From positions 541,501 through 605,500 of the forward strand of contig NC_012778.1 in assembly GCF_000146185.1 (NCBI RefSeq): 64,000 nucleotides of DNA. The letters are read 5' to 3'. Positions 7,321-16,617 of the stretch are shown here, piece after piece. Made by a program: the position numbers and the translations under genes. Position 1 is the stretch's first letter, and every line of letters starts with the position of its first letter. The notes beneath the pieces were generated by a model. It made no database searches. It had not been told where the DNA came from and saw nothing but the letters and a program-made list of their open reading frames with translations. Source of the DNA: [Eubacterium] eligens ATCC 27750. GTDB taxonomy: Bacteria; Bacillota; Clostridia; Lachnospirales; Lachnospiraceae.

Positions 7321-7592
7321 ACCTACTAGTTCGTTGATTATTATAAATATAGTAGGTAGCATTAACACATATTCAAGATAATTGACAGTAACAAGACCTA
7401 CTAATCAGGCAGGAAGAAGCCTTTTTAGTAGGTTTTATAAGTATAAAATGAATGTTCATTCCTCTGGAAAGTAGGAAAAAGACCTACTAAGGAGAAACAT
7501 TTTAACAGATTGGTAGGTGAACTGGTGGGAGAATGAAAAGAGGCTGCCTGAAATAACCTACTAAATTATGAGATTGATAATGGTTAGTGGGT
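7321..7592. repeat. Intergenic dyad array C (ACCTACTA / TAGTAGGT), 4 units
   Basis: In the 626-base gap before pyrE, ACCTACTA starts at 7321, 7396, 7482 and 7556. Each copy is followed by its reverse complement or a one-mismatch form at 7350, 7426, 7511 and 7585, which gives start-to-start distances of 29, 30, 29 and 29 bases. Units begin 75, 86 and 74 bases apart. Arms extend to nine or ten pairs in units 2 and 4, and unit 2 has an inner GGC/GCC pair. The bases between arms are not conserved. Sequence from 7153 to 7320 shows nothing I can name. Confidence 0.7.
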
Positions 7593-7778
7593 TTTAGTGA
7601 TTTCCGGCTGCCAGATAATCAGGAAAAGCATACATAGGATTTTGATGAGCAGATTTTAATATGCAGATTTAATGTTCCAAAGACGCATTGAAACGAGAAA
7701 ACATTTATGATAAAATAAAAATCAATATTGAATATGAAGCAGTGCCGCCGGACAGCGGGGCTGAATAAGGAGGATATA

Positions 7779-8465
7779 ATGGAGCAGTATAAGCAGGAAT
7801 TTATAGATTTCATGGTAGAGAGTGATGTGTTAAAGTTTGGAGATTTTACTTTAAAGAGTGGAAGAAAGTCACCTTTCTTCATGAACGCAGGTGCGTATGT
7901 TACAGGAACACAGCTTGCAAGACTTGGTGAGTATTATGCAAAGGCTATTCATGAAACATATGGTGATGATTTTGATGTACTGTTCGGACCAGCATATAAG
8001 GGAATTCCAATCAGCGTAGTTACAGCAGTTGCATATGCAAAGCTTTACGGCAAGGAAGTAAGATACTGCTCAGACCGTAAGGAAGAGAAGGACCATGGTG
8101 CTGATAAGGGCGGATTTCTCGGAAGCAAGTTAAAGGATGGCGACAGAGTCATTATGATAGAAGATGTAACAACATCTGGTAAGTCGATGGAAGAGACAGT
8201 TCCTAAGGTAAGAGGGGCAGCAGATGTTACTATTGTAGGACTTATGGTTTCACTTAACCGTATGGAAGTAGGCCTTGGCGGAAAGGTGAGTGCGCTTGAG
8301 GAGATTAAGGAAAGATACGGTTTCCCAACAAGCGCAATTGTATCTATGGCAGATGTTGTAGAACACCTTTACAATAAAGAGTGTGAGGGTAAGGTAGTTA
8401 TTGATGATGCACTAAAAGCAGCAATTGACAAGTATTACGCAGAATATGGTGTTAAGAACGCATAA
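7779..8465 (+). CDS. pyrE: Orotate phosphoribosyltransferase
   Basis: This enzyme transfers ribose 5-phosphate from PRPP to orotate to form OMP in pyrimidine synthesis. The product is 228 residues from ATG 7779, preceded by AAGGAGG seven bases upstream; an earlier in-frame ATG at 7728 has no such site. Visible features are the substrate-loop region GDFTLKSGRKSPFF, GPAYKGIPIS, the flexible catalytic loop DRKEEKDHGADKGGFLG, and the PRPP-binding signature VIMIEDVTTSGKSMEE. Its length is normal for the PyrE family that lacks a fused decarboxylase. It is separated from pyrD by 7.5 kb, with an accessory island between them. Confidence 0.93.
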   Translation: MEQYKQEFIDFMVESDVLKFGDFTLKSGRKSPFFMNAGAYVTGTQLARLGEYYAKAIHETYGDDFDVLFGPAYKGIPISVVTAVAYAKLYGKEVRYCSDRKEEKDHGADKGGFLGSKLKDGDRVIMIEDVTTSGKSMEETVPKVRGAADVTIVGLMVSLNRMEVGLGGKVSALEEIKERYGFPTSAIVSMADVVEHLYNKECEGKVVIDDALKAAIDKYYAEYGVKNA

Positions 8466-8490
8466 AACTGATGTTAATGGAGGGTTAACT

Positions 8491-8643
8491 ATGGAAGAGA
8501 ATCTTTATAAGAAATTAAAGTCAGTAGGAGCTTCTAATCTTGTATTTGGTATCCTGATAATACTCTTTGGTATCGGTGCAGGTGTAATGATGATTATTAA
8601 TGGTGCAAGACTTCTTGCACACAGATCAGATAGCTTATTCTAG
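8491..8643 (+). CDS. Small single-span membrane protein
   Basis: A 50-residue protein beginning 25 bases after pyrE, with GGAGGG nine bases before the ATG. A basic N-terminal helix (MEENLYKKLKSVG) leads into one hydrophobic segment (about residues 16-37, LVFGILIILFGIGAGVMMII), followed by a short polar tail ending HRSDSLF. The good ribosome site and spacing support a real gene, but I do not recognise a family. It may be cotranscribed with pyrE. Confidence 0.6.
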   Translation: MEENLYKKLKSVGASNLVFGILIILFGIGAGVMMIINGARLLAHRSDSLF

Positions 8644-8653
8644 TGAAGGGGAA

Positions 8654-8686
8654 CTGCCTGGTGGGTTAATTATGCCTGCCGGGCAG
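8654..8686 (+). other. Hairpin just upstream of the VanZ-like gene
   Basis: CTGCCTGGTGGG (8654-8665) can pair fully, using three G-U pairs, with CCTGCCGGGCAG (8675-8686). The tail is only ATTTGTT before the ATG at 8694. It may be a weak terminator of the pyrE transcript or may sequester the start region of the next gene, which lacks a clear ribosome site. Confidence 0.4.
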
Positions 8687-8693
8687 ATTTGTT

Positions 8694-9164
8694 ATGAAAA
8701 AGAAACATTATGTAACGCTTATAAAATGGGCGCTTTTTGTTATATATATGATTCTGCTCTTTTATGTAGTCTTTTTCGCAGAAGGAATGGGAAGGGCAGA
8801 GATAGCCAGCGGTTACAAATACAATCTTACACTGTTCACGGAAATCAGGCGCTATTGGCGTTATCTTGGACATTTTGACTCGCTTGGCTGGATAGCATTT
8901 CTTAATATAATTGGAAATGTGCTGGCATTCATACCATTTGGAATATTCGTGCCGTGGCTTTCCAATGGCAGAATTAATGTTTTTGCTACATTTGCATATG
9001 GATTCGCACTGTCGCTTACAATAGAAACAGTACAGCTTATATGTAAGGTCGGATGCTTTGATGTTGATGACCTTGTGCTTAATGTACTGGGAGCATTGTG
9101 CGGTTATGCGATATATGCGATAGCATACAGAATAGTTAAAATGTTTAGTAAAAAGGACAGGTGA
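8694..9164 (+). CDS. VanZ-like family membrane protein
   Basis: The 156-residue product has four or five membrane spans and the VanZ pattern: NIIGNVLAFIPFGIFVP in the second span region, SLTIETVQLICKVGCFDVDDLV, then NVLGALCGYAIY. VanZ of enterococci gives low-level teicoplanin resistance by an unclear mechanism. Most homologues, this one included, are simply conserved membrane proteins of Gram-positive bacteria, and resistance should not be inferred. A strong ribosome site is lacking; the region before the start can fold into a hairpin. It ends four bases before the next membrane protein gene. Confidence 0.8.
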   Translation: MKKKHYVTLIKWALFVIYMILLFYVVFFAEGMGRAEIASGYKYNLTLFTEIRRYWRYLGHFDSLGWIAFLNIIGNVLAFIPFGIFVPWLSNGRINVFATFAYGFALSLTIETVQLICKVGCFDVDDLVLNVLGALCGYAIYAIAYRIVKMFSKKDR

Positions 9165-9168
9165 AAAA

Positions 9169-9483
9169 ATGAAACTTTTTAATAAATACAAGTTCTCTGA
9201 TAAAAGTCAGGCACTTGGGGGTTTGATATCGACTGCGATGGGAATACTGTCATTGCTTTCTTTTGGTTACGGAGTGTATCTGTCTTTTAAAGCAGCAGGA
9301 GAAGGCGGCTTAAGAGTAGGAAGTCTTGGAATATTAAGCCTTATCTTAGCGGTAATTGGAACAGTAATCGGACTAATCAGCTTCAAAGAAGATAATAAGT
9401 TCTACGGAACTTCGAGATTTGGTTCAATGCTGTGTGGGGTAATAGCAGTATTTATGATAGCAGTATTCTTAATGGGAATATAA
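9169..9483 (+). CDS. Small membrane protein, function unknown
   Basis: A 104-residue product. The N-terminus is polar (MKLFNKYKFSDKSQ), followed by three hydrophobic segments near residues 16-36, 50-70 and 85-103. The spacing resembles small clostridial membrane proteins of undefined function that I cannot assign to a named family. It begins four bases after the VanZ-like gene with AGGTG upstream, and is followed 28 bases later by the M29-like peptidase, so it is probably part of one transcript. Confidence 0.55.
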   Translation: MKLFNKYKFSDKSQALGGLISTAMGILSLLSFGYGVYLSFKAAGEGGLRVGSLGILSLILAVIGTVIGLISFKEDNKFYGTSRFGSMLCGVIAVFMIAVFLMGI

Positions 9484-9511
9484 TCCTTATCAGGGCAGAA
9501 GGAGAAAGAAA

Positions 9512-11584
9512 TTGTTTAATGATAATGTAGAAGAGCGTTACGCTCTTGCGATAGAAAGAATTAAAGAGATAGCAGAGGAACCGGGGCTTAAGAATGACGG
9601 TTATGCAGATTATTTCAAATGTATTGCCACATTTATTCTTAAGATGGATAAGCTTGCGGCTGACTTAAAAGCTGATGTTTTCAGAGATTATTCACTTGAA
9701 GAATATAAGAATCTGAATACAGGTCTGTATGAAGATGTAATTGGAAAGGCTTACGAGACAAGCTACGCTAATCCGGCATATGCAGCTTCAAAGTTAGGGC
9801 TATCAGAGGGAAGGCTTTTGTCATTCCTTTACGTTGAGATAAGAGGAATGATTGTGTATGCATATGAAGGCAGAATGGCAGAAATGACAGCACTTATGGA
9901 GCTTTTTGTTGAAGTGTACTGCATGTGTGCATCGACTGAGGAAGACTGTGGAAAGCCAGATTATAAGCAGATGAAAGAGTCTGTATACTGGTATGTTAGT
10001 GATTACAGTGATGACCTTATGGAGTACAGGGTAAGAGAGCTGTTAGACCCTGAACTTGATTTTGCAACTAAGATAATTATGGAGTCTGACCTTACAGATG
10101 TAAGATATCTGTACAGATTCGGTGAGTATGTCACAGACAATGAGATTAAGACAGCAGAGTATCTTAGTTCGCTCAGTGAAGAAGAAATCCAGAAGATGGC
10201 AGACACATTTACAGAAGGATACAGAATTGGATTCGAGCTTACAGGCAAGGATTTGTCTAAGAAGAAAACAGTTAATATAAGATACTGTCTGGGATTTGAA
10301 AGACTTGTGAGGGCTGAGATTAAGAATTTTGAAAAGCTTGGACTTAAGCCTACAATATACAGGGCAGCGGTCAACACGATTAATAAAAGACTTAACATTA
10401 AGGTTGGCTATTACGGAGCTAATCCTAACAAGCAGATGGATTTCGACCATCGTTTTGACAATGCACTTTATATGGATGGCGAATTTGTTGAGAGAAAGAC
10501 TGGTGCATTAAAGCTTGCATATGAGAAGAACAAAGAGCTTGCAGCGGTGCATGGTGGACCTGCTGTTATGGAAGTGTTTGGTGAAGTGCCATTTGAGCCA
10601 CAGATTAAGAGTGAGGCATTAACGCTTGATACAAAGCAGCAGAAGCTTTCTGTGAAATACAGCAATGACGCAGGAAGCATTGTTAATGAGTATATCAAAG
10701 GCGAAGAGAGAAGCTTTACAATAATTGCTTATCCGATACCTGAGATTGGCGAGAATTTCGAGGAAATATTCGAGGGTACTGTTAAGATTAATACCCTTGA
10801 TTATAACAAATATAAAGCTATCCAGCAGGCACTTATTGATGTACTTGATACAGCACAGTATGTTGAGGTTAAAGGAGCTAACGGAAACTGCACAGACATG
10901 AAGGTTTCTATTATGAAGATAACCGACCATAAGACGCAGACTGTATTTGAGAACTGTCTTGCGGACGTTAATATTCCGCTTGGAGAAGTATTTACATCGC
11001 CTGTGCTTAAGAAAACAACAGGTGTGCTTAATGTGAGCAGTGTATATCTTAATGATATTAAGTTCAATAATCTTACGGTATGGTTTGAGGATGGATTTGT
11101 TAAGGACTACACATGCACTAACTTTGATGATGAAGCTAAGAATAGAGAGCTTTTCAAGGCAAATGTGTTATATGACCATGAAACTCTGCCGCTCGGAGAG
11201 TTTGCTATAGGAACTAACACTACAGCGTATGTGTTTGCCAATAAGCATGATATTGTGTATAAGCTTCCGATTCTTATTGTTGAAAAGATGGGACCACATT
11301 TTGCAGTCGGTGACACATGCTATTCAAGGGCAGAAGATGTGTATGTAACTAATCCGGACGGCAAGGAGATTATCTCAAGGGATAATGAGGTTTCACTTCT
11401 TCGTAAGACGGAGCCGGACAAGGCTTATTATAACTGTCATACCGATATTACCATTCCGTATGATGAGATTGGTAATATTACTGTTGTGGCAGAGAATGGA
11501 ACAAGAACAGACTTGATTAAGAACGGCAGATTCGTGCTTGATGGCACGCTTGCACTTAATGATGCATTTTTAACAGAATTATAA
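9512..11584 (+). CDS. M29-family aminopeptidase-like protein with long N-terminal extension
   Basis: The C-terminal half has the conserved stations of M29 (AmpS/PepS) metallo-aminopeptidases. These are NIPLGEVFTSP near residue 487, with the first metal-binding Glu, then GEFAIGTN near 562 and EKMGPHFAVGDT near 591, with the metal-binding Glu and His. These enzymes remove N-terminal residues from peptides using two metal ions. The protein is 690 residues, against about 410 for typical members. The extra N-terminal 280 residues are mainly helical in appearance and unlike anything I recognise. The start is TTG at 9512 with AAGGAGA seven bases upstream; the next Met is far inside. No export signal is seen, so cytoplasmic peptide turnover is likely. 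Confidence 0.75.
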   Translation: MFNDNVEERYALAIERIKEIAEEPGLKNDGYADYFKCIATFILKMDKLAADLKADVFRDYSLEEYKNLNTGLYEDVIGKAYETSYANPAYAASKLGLSEGRLLSFLYVEIRGMIVYAYEGRMAEMTALMELFVEVYCMCASTEEDCGKPDYKQMKESVYWYVSDYSDDLMEYRVRELLDPELDFATKIIMESDLTDVRYLYRFGEYVTDNEIKTAEYLSSLSEEEIQKMADTFTEGYRIGFELTGKDLSKKKTVNIRYCLGFERLVRAEIKNFEKLGLKPTIYRAAVNTINKRLNIKVGYYGANPNKQMDFDHRFDNALYMDGEFVERKTGALKLAYEKNKELAAVHGGPAVMEVFGEVPFEPQIKSEALTLDTKQQKLSVKYSNDAGSIVNEYIKGEERSFTIIAYPIPEIGENFEEIFEGTVKINTLDYNKYKAIQQALIDVLDTAQYVEVKGANGNCTDMKVSIMKITDHKTQTVFENCLADVNIPLGEVFTSPVLKKTTGVLNVSSVYLNDIKFNNLTVWFEDGFVKDYTCTNFDDEAKNRELFKANVLYDHETLPLGEFAIGTNTTAYVFANKHDIVYKLPILIVEKMGPHFAVGDTCYSRAEDVYVTNPDGKEIISRDNEVSLLRKTEPDKAYYNCHTDITIPYDEIGNITVVAENGTRTDLIKNGRFVLDGTLALNDAFLTEL

Positions 11585-11617
11585 ATATATAATTGTAAGC
11601 TGTAAACAGGCTTTATC

Positions 11618-11669
11618 TTGACGCAAAGTTTAAAACAAAGTACAATGATAATTAGTGTTTTCACTAATT
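11618..11669 (+). promoter_or_regulatory. purE promoter and small leader hairpin
   Basis: TTGACG (11618-11623) and TACAAT (11641-11646) lie 17 bases apart. The leader contains the perfect small stem AATTAGTG-TTTT-CACTAATT (near 11651-11669), followed by a weak U-rich stretch. No purine or ZMP/ZTP riboswitch motif was recognised in the leader. Confidence 0.6.
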
Positions 11670-11703
11670 TTAATATTATATCTATCGGACATAGGAGGTT
11701 AAT

Positions 11704-12204
11704 ATGGCTTTAGTAGGAATTGTTATGGGAAGTGACTCTGATATGCCTGTTATGGCAAAGGCAGCAGACATTCTTGAGCAGTTAGGAATTTCGTATGAGA
11801 TGACAATTATCTCAGCACACAGAGAGCCTGACGTATTCTTTGAATATGCTAAGAGTGCAGAGGAGAAGGGATTTAAGGTTATTATTGCAGGTGCAGGTAT
11901 GGCAGCACATCTTCCGGGTATGTGCGCAGCTATTTTCCCAATGCCTGTTATTGGTATTCCAATGCACACAACATCACTAGGCGGTAGAGATTCATTATAT
12001 TCAATAGTACAGATGCCTACAGGTATTCCTGTTGCAACTGTTGCTATTAACGGTGGTGCCAATGCAGGTATTCTTGCAGCCAAGATTCTTGCAACATCTG
12101 ATGCAGCACTTCTTGAAAGGCTTAAGGATTATACTAAGAATCTTAAGGAAAGTGTTCAGAAGAAGGATGCCAGACTTCAGGAAGTCGGTTATAAGAATTA
12201 TTAA
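11704..12204 (+). CDS. purE: N5-carboxyaminoimidazole ribonucleotide mutase
   Basis: PurE moves the carboxyl group of N5-CAIR to give CAIR, or carboxylates AIR directly if it is a class II enzyme, in purine synthesis. The 166-residue product starts with VGIVMGSDSDMPVM, then has ISAHREPDVFFEYA, IIAGAGMAAHLPGM and TTSLGGRDSLYSIVQMP, the conserved phosphate- and AIR-binding loops. AGGAGG precedes the start. No purK is in the window, so the class is undecided. It opens the cluster purE-purM-purN-purD. Confidence 0.94.
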   Translation: MALVGIVMGSDSDMPVMAKAADILEQLGISYEMTIISAHREPDVFFEYAKSAEEKGFKVIIAGAGMAAHLPGMCAAIFPMPVIGIPMHTTSLGGRDSLYSIVQMPTGIPVATVAINGGANAGILAAKILATSDAALLERLKDYTKNLKESVQKKDARLQEVGYKNY

Positions 12205-12263
12205 TTAGTAACTGAATAGTTACATTAACTTACATTTATCATAATATTGAAGGAGAAAGAATC

Positions 12264-13289
12264 ATGGATTACAAGAAATCTGGAGTTGATATTGAAGCAG
12301 GTTACAAGTCAGTTGAGTTAATGAAAGAGGCTGTTAAGTCTACTATGAGAGAAGAAGTGTTAGGCGGAATAGGCGGATTCTCAGGAGCATTTTCACTCGC
12401 TAAGATTAAGGAGATGGAAGAGCCTGTATTACTTTCAGGAACTGACGGATGTGGAACTAAGGTTAAGTTAGCTTTCATTATGGACAAGCATGATACTATC
12501 GGTATTGATGCAGTTGCTATGTGTGTTAACGATGTTGTATGTGCTGGTGGAGAGCCACTCTTCTTCCTTGATTACATCGCATGCGGCAAGAATTATCCAG
12601 AAAAGATTGCTACTATCGTTGGTGGTGTTGCAGAGGGCTGCAGACAGTCTGAATGTGCACTTATCGGTGGTGAGACAGCAGAGCATCCGGGACTTATGCC
12701 ACAGGATGAATATGATCTTGCAGGATTTGCTGTAGGTGTTGTTGATAAGAAGGATCTTATTACAGGCGAGAACATCAAGCCTGGTGATACTCTTATCGGT
12801 ATCGCTTCAAGCGGTGTACACAGTAACGGATTCTCACTTGTAAGAAGCGTATTTACAATGACAGAGGAATCTCTTAATACATATTACGATTCACTTGGAA
12901 AGACATTAGGAGAGGCATTACTTGCTCCAACTAAAATATATGTTAAGACAATGAAGGAAATCAAGAAGGCAGGCGTTAAGGTTAAGGGCTGCAGCCATAT
13001 CACAGGTGGTGGTTTCTATGAAAATGTACCTAGAATGCTTCCAGACGGTGTTAAGGCAGTAATTAAGAAGGACAGCTACGAAGTACCACCAATCTTTAAG
13101 ATGCTTGCAGAAGATGGCAATATCGAAGAGCATATGATGTATAATACATTTAACATGGGTATCGGTCTTGTACTTGCTGTTGATCCTGCTGATGTTGATA
13201 CAGTTATGGAAGCAGTTAAGGCTGCAGGCGAGACTCCATATGTAATCGGAAGCATTGAAGCTGGCGAGAAGGGAGTTACTTTATGCTAA
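12264..13289 (+). CDS. purM: Phosphoribosylformylglycinamidine cyclo-ligase (AIR synthetase)
   Basis: PurM closes the imidazole ring of FGAM with ATP to make AIR, the substrate used by PurE. The product has 341 residues, normal for the family. Conserved parts include [13 protein letters not shown] at the start, the ATP loop [53 protein letters not shown] and [15 protein letters not shown]. It starts 59 bases after purE with AAGGAG upstream, and overlaps purN by seven bases (ATGCTAA). Confidence 0.95.
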   Translation: MDYKKSGVDIEAGYKSVELMKEAVKSTMREEVLGGIGGFSGAFSLAKIKEMEEPVLLSGTDGCGTKVKLAFIMDKHDTIGIDAVAMCVNDVVCAGGEPLFFLDYIACGKNYPEKIATIVGGVAEGCRQSECALIGGETAEHPGLMPQDEYDLAGFAVGVVDKKDLITGENIKPGDTLIGIASSGVHSNGFSLVRSVFTMTEESLNTYYDSLGKTLGEALLAPTKIYVKTMKEIKKAGVKVKGCSHITGGGFYENVPRMLPDGVKAVIKKDSYEVPPIFKMLAEDGNIEEHMMYNTFNMGIGLVLAVDPADVDTVMEAVKAAGETPYVIGSIEAGEKGVTLC

Positions 13290-13879
13290 GAGTTGCAGTT
13301 ATGGTTTCCGGAGGCGGAACTAATCTTCAGGCTATTATCGATGCGGTTAAGGATGGAACTATCACTAACACAGAGCTTGTAGCAGTTATAAGCAATAATG
13401 CCGGAGCATATGCACTCACAAGAGCTAAGGATAACAATATTCCAGCATATTGCATATCACCTAAGGATTATGAAAGCAGAGATGCATTTAACGATGCGCT
13501 GCTTGATAAAGTGAATGAGCTTAATGTTGACCTTATAGTACTCGCAGGATTCCTTGTAAGAATCCCAGAGAAAATGGTTCATCAGTACAGCCACAGAATT
13601 ATTAATATTCATCCATCACTTATACCTTCCTTCTGCGGAGTTGGTTTCTATGGACTCAAGGTTCATGAAGCAGCTCTGGCAAAGGGTGTTAAGGTATCAG
13701 GTGCAACTGTGCATTATGTAGATGAAGGAATGGATACAGGAGAGATTATTTTCCAGAAGGCAGTTGATGTACTTGATGGTGATACTCCTGAAACTCTTCA
13801 GAGAAGAATTATGGAGCAGGCTGAATGGAAGCTTCTTCCTAAGGCAATTAACAAGATTGCCAATGAACATGTTAATTAA
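13283..13879 (+). CDS. purN: Phosphoribosylglycinamide formyltransferase
   Basis: PurN transfers a formyl group from 10-formyl-THF to GAR. The 198-residue product has the GAR-binding start [31 protein letters not shown], and the catalytic stretch [11 protein letters not shown], containing the Asn and His. [14 protein letters not shown] segment completes the folate pocket with its Asp. It overlaps the end of purM, implying coupled translation. The formyl donor depends on one-carbon units from the glyA product encoded later in the window. Confidence 0.94.
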   Translation: MLRVAVMVSGGGTNLQAIIDAVKDGTITNTELVAVISNNAGAYALTRAKDNNIPAYCISPKDYESRDAFNDALLDKVNELNVDLIVLAGFLVRIPEKMVHQYSHRIINIHPSLIPSFCGVGFYGLKVHEAALAKGVKVSGATVHYVDEGMDTGEIIFQKAVDVLDGDTPETLQRRIMEQAEWKLLPKAINKIANEHVN

Positions 13880-13925
13880 TGATTACTGACTAAGTATATA
13901 GATAATGATATGCGGAGGAATTAAG

Positions 13926-15200
13926 ATGAAAGTATTAGTTGTAGGCAGCGGCGGAAGAGAGCATGCAATATGCTGGAAGTTAAGCAAGAGTCCTAAGGTT
14001 GACAAGATATACTGTGCACCGGGTAATGCGGGAATTGCAGAGCTTGCAGAGTGTGTTGATATTAAGGCAATGGAGTTTGAGAAGCTTGTAGCATTTGCTA
14101 AGGAAAACAGTATTGACCTTACTGTTATCGGTATGGACGACCCACTTGTCGGCGGTGTCGTTGATGTATTCGAGGCAGAGGGCTTAAGAGTATTCGGACC
14201 AAGAAAGAATGCAGCTATTCTTGAAGGATCTAAGGCATTTTCTAAGGACCTTATGAAGAAATACAATATTCCAACAGCAGCTTATGAAACATTTACATCA
14301 GCAGAAGAGGCCAAGAAGTACCTTGAGACTGCTGAGTATCCTATCGTTCTTAAGGCTGACGGACTTGCACTTGGCAAGGGTGTTCTCATCTGTGAGAACA
14401 AAGAGGATGCACTTGCAGGTGTTGATGAGCTTATGCTTGACAAGAAATTCGGAACAGCAGGTGATACAATTGTCATTGAGGAATTCATGACAGGCCGTGA
14501 GGTTTCAGTACTTTCATTTGTTGATGGTGATACAATTAAGATTATGTCATCAGCTCAGGATCATAAGAGAGCTAAGGATGGTGACCAGGGCCTTAACACA
14601 GGCGGAATGGGTAACTTCTCACCATCACCTTTCTACACTAAGGAAGTTGATGAGTTCTGTAAGAAATACATTTATCAGGCAACTGTTGATGCAATGAAGA
14701 GTGAAGGCAGACCATTTAAGGGAGTTATCTTCTTTGGACTTATGCTTACTCCAAAGGGACCAAAGGTTCTTGAGTACAATGCAAGATTTGGTGATCCTGA
14801 GGCACAGGTTGTTCTTCCTAGAATGAAGAATGATATTGTTGATGTATTTGAGGCTTGTATTGATGGAACTCTTGATAAGGTTGACCTTCAGTTTGAAGAT
14901 AACGCATGTGTATGTGTAATTCTCGCATCTGACGGATATCCACTCGCATATGAGAAGGGCTTCGAGATTAAGGGAATGGAAAACTTCAAGGGTAAGGATG
15001 ATTATTTCTTATTCCATGCAGGTTCTAAATTCAACGAAGAAGGCAAGGTTGTAACTAACGGAGGACGAGTTCTCGGTGTTACAGCACTTGGCAAGGACCT
15101 TAAGGAAGCAAGAGCCAAGGCTTATGAAGCTACTGAATGGGTAGATTTCGATAACAAATATATGAGACATGATATTGGTAAGGCAATTGATGAAGCTTAA
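13926..15200 (+). CDS. purD: Phosphoribosylamine-glycine ligase (GAR synthetase)
   Basis: PurD is an ATP-grasp enzyme that joins phosphoribosylamine to glycine. The product is 424 residues from ATG 13926, with GGAGG eight bases upstream; the in-frame ATG at 13905 is passed over. Visible motifs are VLVVGSGGREHAICWKL, GPRKNAAILEGSKAFSK, the ATP-grasp segments VLKADGLALGKGV and VIEEFMTGREVSVLSF, and the metal-binding EYNARFGDPEAQVVLPR. It is the last pur gene of the cluster. A small stem (AAAATGC-GAA-GCATTTT, 15224-15240) follows its stop and could end some transcripts. Confidence 0.95.
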   Translation: MKVLVVGSGGREHAICWKLSKSPKVDKIYCAPGNAGIAELAECVDIKAMEFEKLVAFAKENSIDLTVIGMDDPLVGGVVDVFEAEGLRVFGPRKNAAILEGSKAFSKDLMKKYNIPTAAYETFTSAEEAKKYLETAEYPIVLKADGLALGKGVLICENKEDALAGVDELMLDKKFGTAGDTIVIEEFMTGREVSVLSFVDGDTIKIMSSAQDHKRAKDGDQGLNTGGMGNFSPSPFYTKEVDEFCKKYIYQATVDAMKSEGRPFKGVIFFGLMLTPKGPKVLEYNARFGDPEAQVVLPRMKNDIVDVFEACIDGTLDKVDLQFEDNACVCVILASDGYPLAYEKGFEIKGMENFKGKDDYFLFHAGSKFNEEGKVVTNGGRVLGVTALGKDLKEARAKAYEATEWVDFDNKYMRHDIGKAIDEA

Positions 15201-15336
15201 TTAGTAACTGTTAAGAGTCAGGCAAAATGCGAAGCATTTTCGATACTGGCGGAAAATAGTTAGTATTAAAGAAAATGAGGGCAGATGGCTGGAGAATACC
15301 GGTTATCTGCCTTAGTGTGTAAATGAGGAGACAACT

Positions 15337-16611
15337 ATGAAAATAACACCAGTTAAGGGTACTAATGATTATCTTCCTAATGAGGTTGAAATCAGAGATT
15401 ACCTTCAGAATGAGATATTAAAGGTATATGTTGCTAATGGATTTGAACACATTACAACACCTATTATTGAGGATATTGAGAATCTTGATAAGAGTGATGG
15501 TGGTGAGAACTTAAATCTTATATTCAAGATTATGAAGAGAGGCGATAAGCTTGAGAAGGCTGTAAGTTCACTTCAGGAAAATCCTAAGACAGGAACAGCC
15601 TGTGAGAATGAAATTGCTGATATGGGATTAAGATATGACCTTACACTTCCACTCAGCCGTTATTTTGCTAACAACAAGGACAAGCTCACTCTTCCTATGA
15701 AATGTATCCAGATGGACAGAGTGTACAGAGCTGAAAGACCACAGAAGGGCAGACTTCGTGAGTTTGTTCAGTGTGATATTGATATTATTGGTTCTGATTC
15801 TACAGATTCAGAGGTTGAACTTATTCTTACAACAACCAAGGCCCTTAAGGCTATTGGCATGAAGAATTTCAAGGTTAAGATTAACGACAGAAGACTTCTA
15901 CGTTCATTCCTTCAGAATTGTGGATTTGCAGAGGAGCAGCTTGACAGTGTGTGCATTACATTTGACAAGATGGATAAGGTCGGACTTGATGGTGTTAAGG
16001 CTGAGCTTACAGATAAGGGCTTTGATGCTGCTGCAATTGAGAAGTTTATCGGATTCTTTGGAAGTGTTTCAAGTGCACAGGAGATAAGCCTTGAAAGTGT
16101 TGAGGCAATTCTTGAAGATAAAGCTCCGGCAGAGAGTGTAAGAGGAATCATTAATACAGTAAATGAGCTTTCAGACGGTCAGTTTGATGTTGTATTTGAC
16201 CTTTCTTTAGTAAGAGGTCAGGGTTACTATACAGGAACTGTATTTGAAGTTGAAAGCATTGATTTCAAGGGTGCTATCGCAGGCGGTGGAAGATATGATA
16301 ATCTTATAGGAAAGTTCATAGGACAGCAGGTAAGCGCTGTTGGATTCTCAATCGGATTCGAGAGAATTTTCTCAATCCTTATGCAGAATGGCGTTGAGAC
16401 TAAGGCATCAGCAGACAAGATTGCTGTTATGTACGATGAGGGACAGGTTAAGGAAGCTTATGCAATAGCAGAAAAATACAGAGCAGAAGGTAAAGTATGC
16501 TCATTATATGTAAAGCCTAAGAAGATGGGAAAGTTCCTCGGAAAGCTTGAGGAACGTGGATATAAAGGATTTGTTAATGTCAGCAATGGTGATGAGATAA
16601 GCTTGTTCTAG
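15337..16611 (+). CDS. hisS: Histidyl-tRNA synthetase
   Basis: This class II synthetase charges tRNA-His. The 424-residue product has motif 1 near NGFEHITTPIIED and motif 2 as YRAERPQKGRLREF. The histidine-binding segments are LVRGQGYYTGTVFE and GGGRYDNLIG, with motif 3 as VGFSIGFERI. A short C-terminal anticodon-binding-like domain follows. The LVRGQGYYTG form differs from the commoner LVRGLDYYT. The related regulator HisZ would lack the C-terminal domain, and no his biosynthesis gene is nearby, so HisS is preferred. No T-box leader was seen in the 136 bases upstream, which contain only a GGCAGAT/ATCTGCC stem (15280-15311). Confidence 0.87.
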   Translation: MKITPVKGTNDYLPNEVEIRDYLQNEILKVYVANGFEHITTPIIEDIENLDKSDGGENLNLIFKIMKRGDKLEKAVSSLQENPKTGTACENEIADMGLRYDLTLPLSRYFANNKDKLTLPMKCIQMDRVYRAERPQKGRLREFVQCDIDIIGSDSTDSEVELILTTTKALKAIGMKNFKVKINDRRLLRSFLQNCGFAEEQLDSVCITFDKMDKVGLDGVKAELTDKGFDAAAIEKFIGFFGSVSSAQEISLESVEAILEDKAPAESVRGIINTVNELSDGQFDVVFDLSLVRGQGYYTGTVFEVESIDFKGAIAGGGRYDNLIGKFIGQQVSAVGFSIGFERIFSILMQNGVETKASADKIAVMYDEGQVKEAYAIAEKYRAEGKVCSLYVKPKKMGKFLGKLEERGYKGFVNVSNGDEISLF

Positions 16612-16617
16612 TGAGTT

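Noticed and set aside
8694..9164. Teicoplanin resistance gene (vanZ)
   Set aside because: Only the family fold is shared; there are no other van genes, and most members of the family are not resistance genes.
8670..9191. 173-codon open frame on the minus strand
   Set aside because: It is the antisense shadow of the VanZ-like gene and has no ribosome site.
11584..11703. Purine or ZTP riboswitch in front of purE
   Set aside because: None of the conserved core words of these aptamers could be found; only a promoter and one small hairpin are seen.
15201..15336. T-box leader for hisS
   Set aside because: The T-box bulge sequence and a specifier hairpin are not present; only two short stems are visible.
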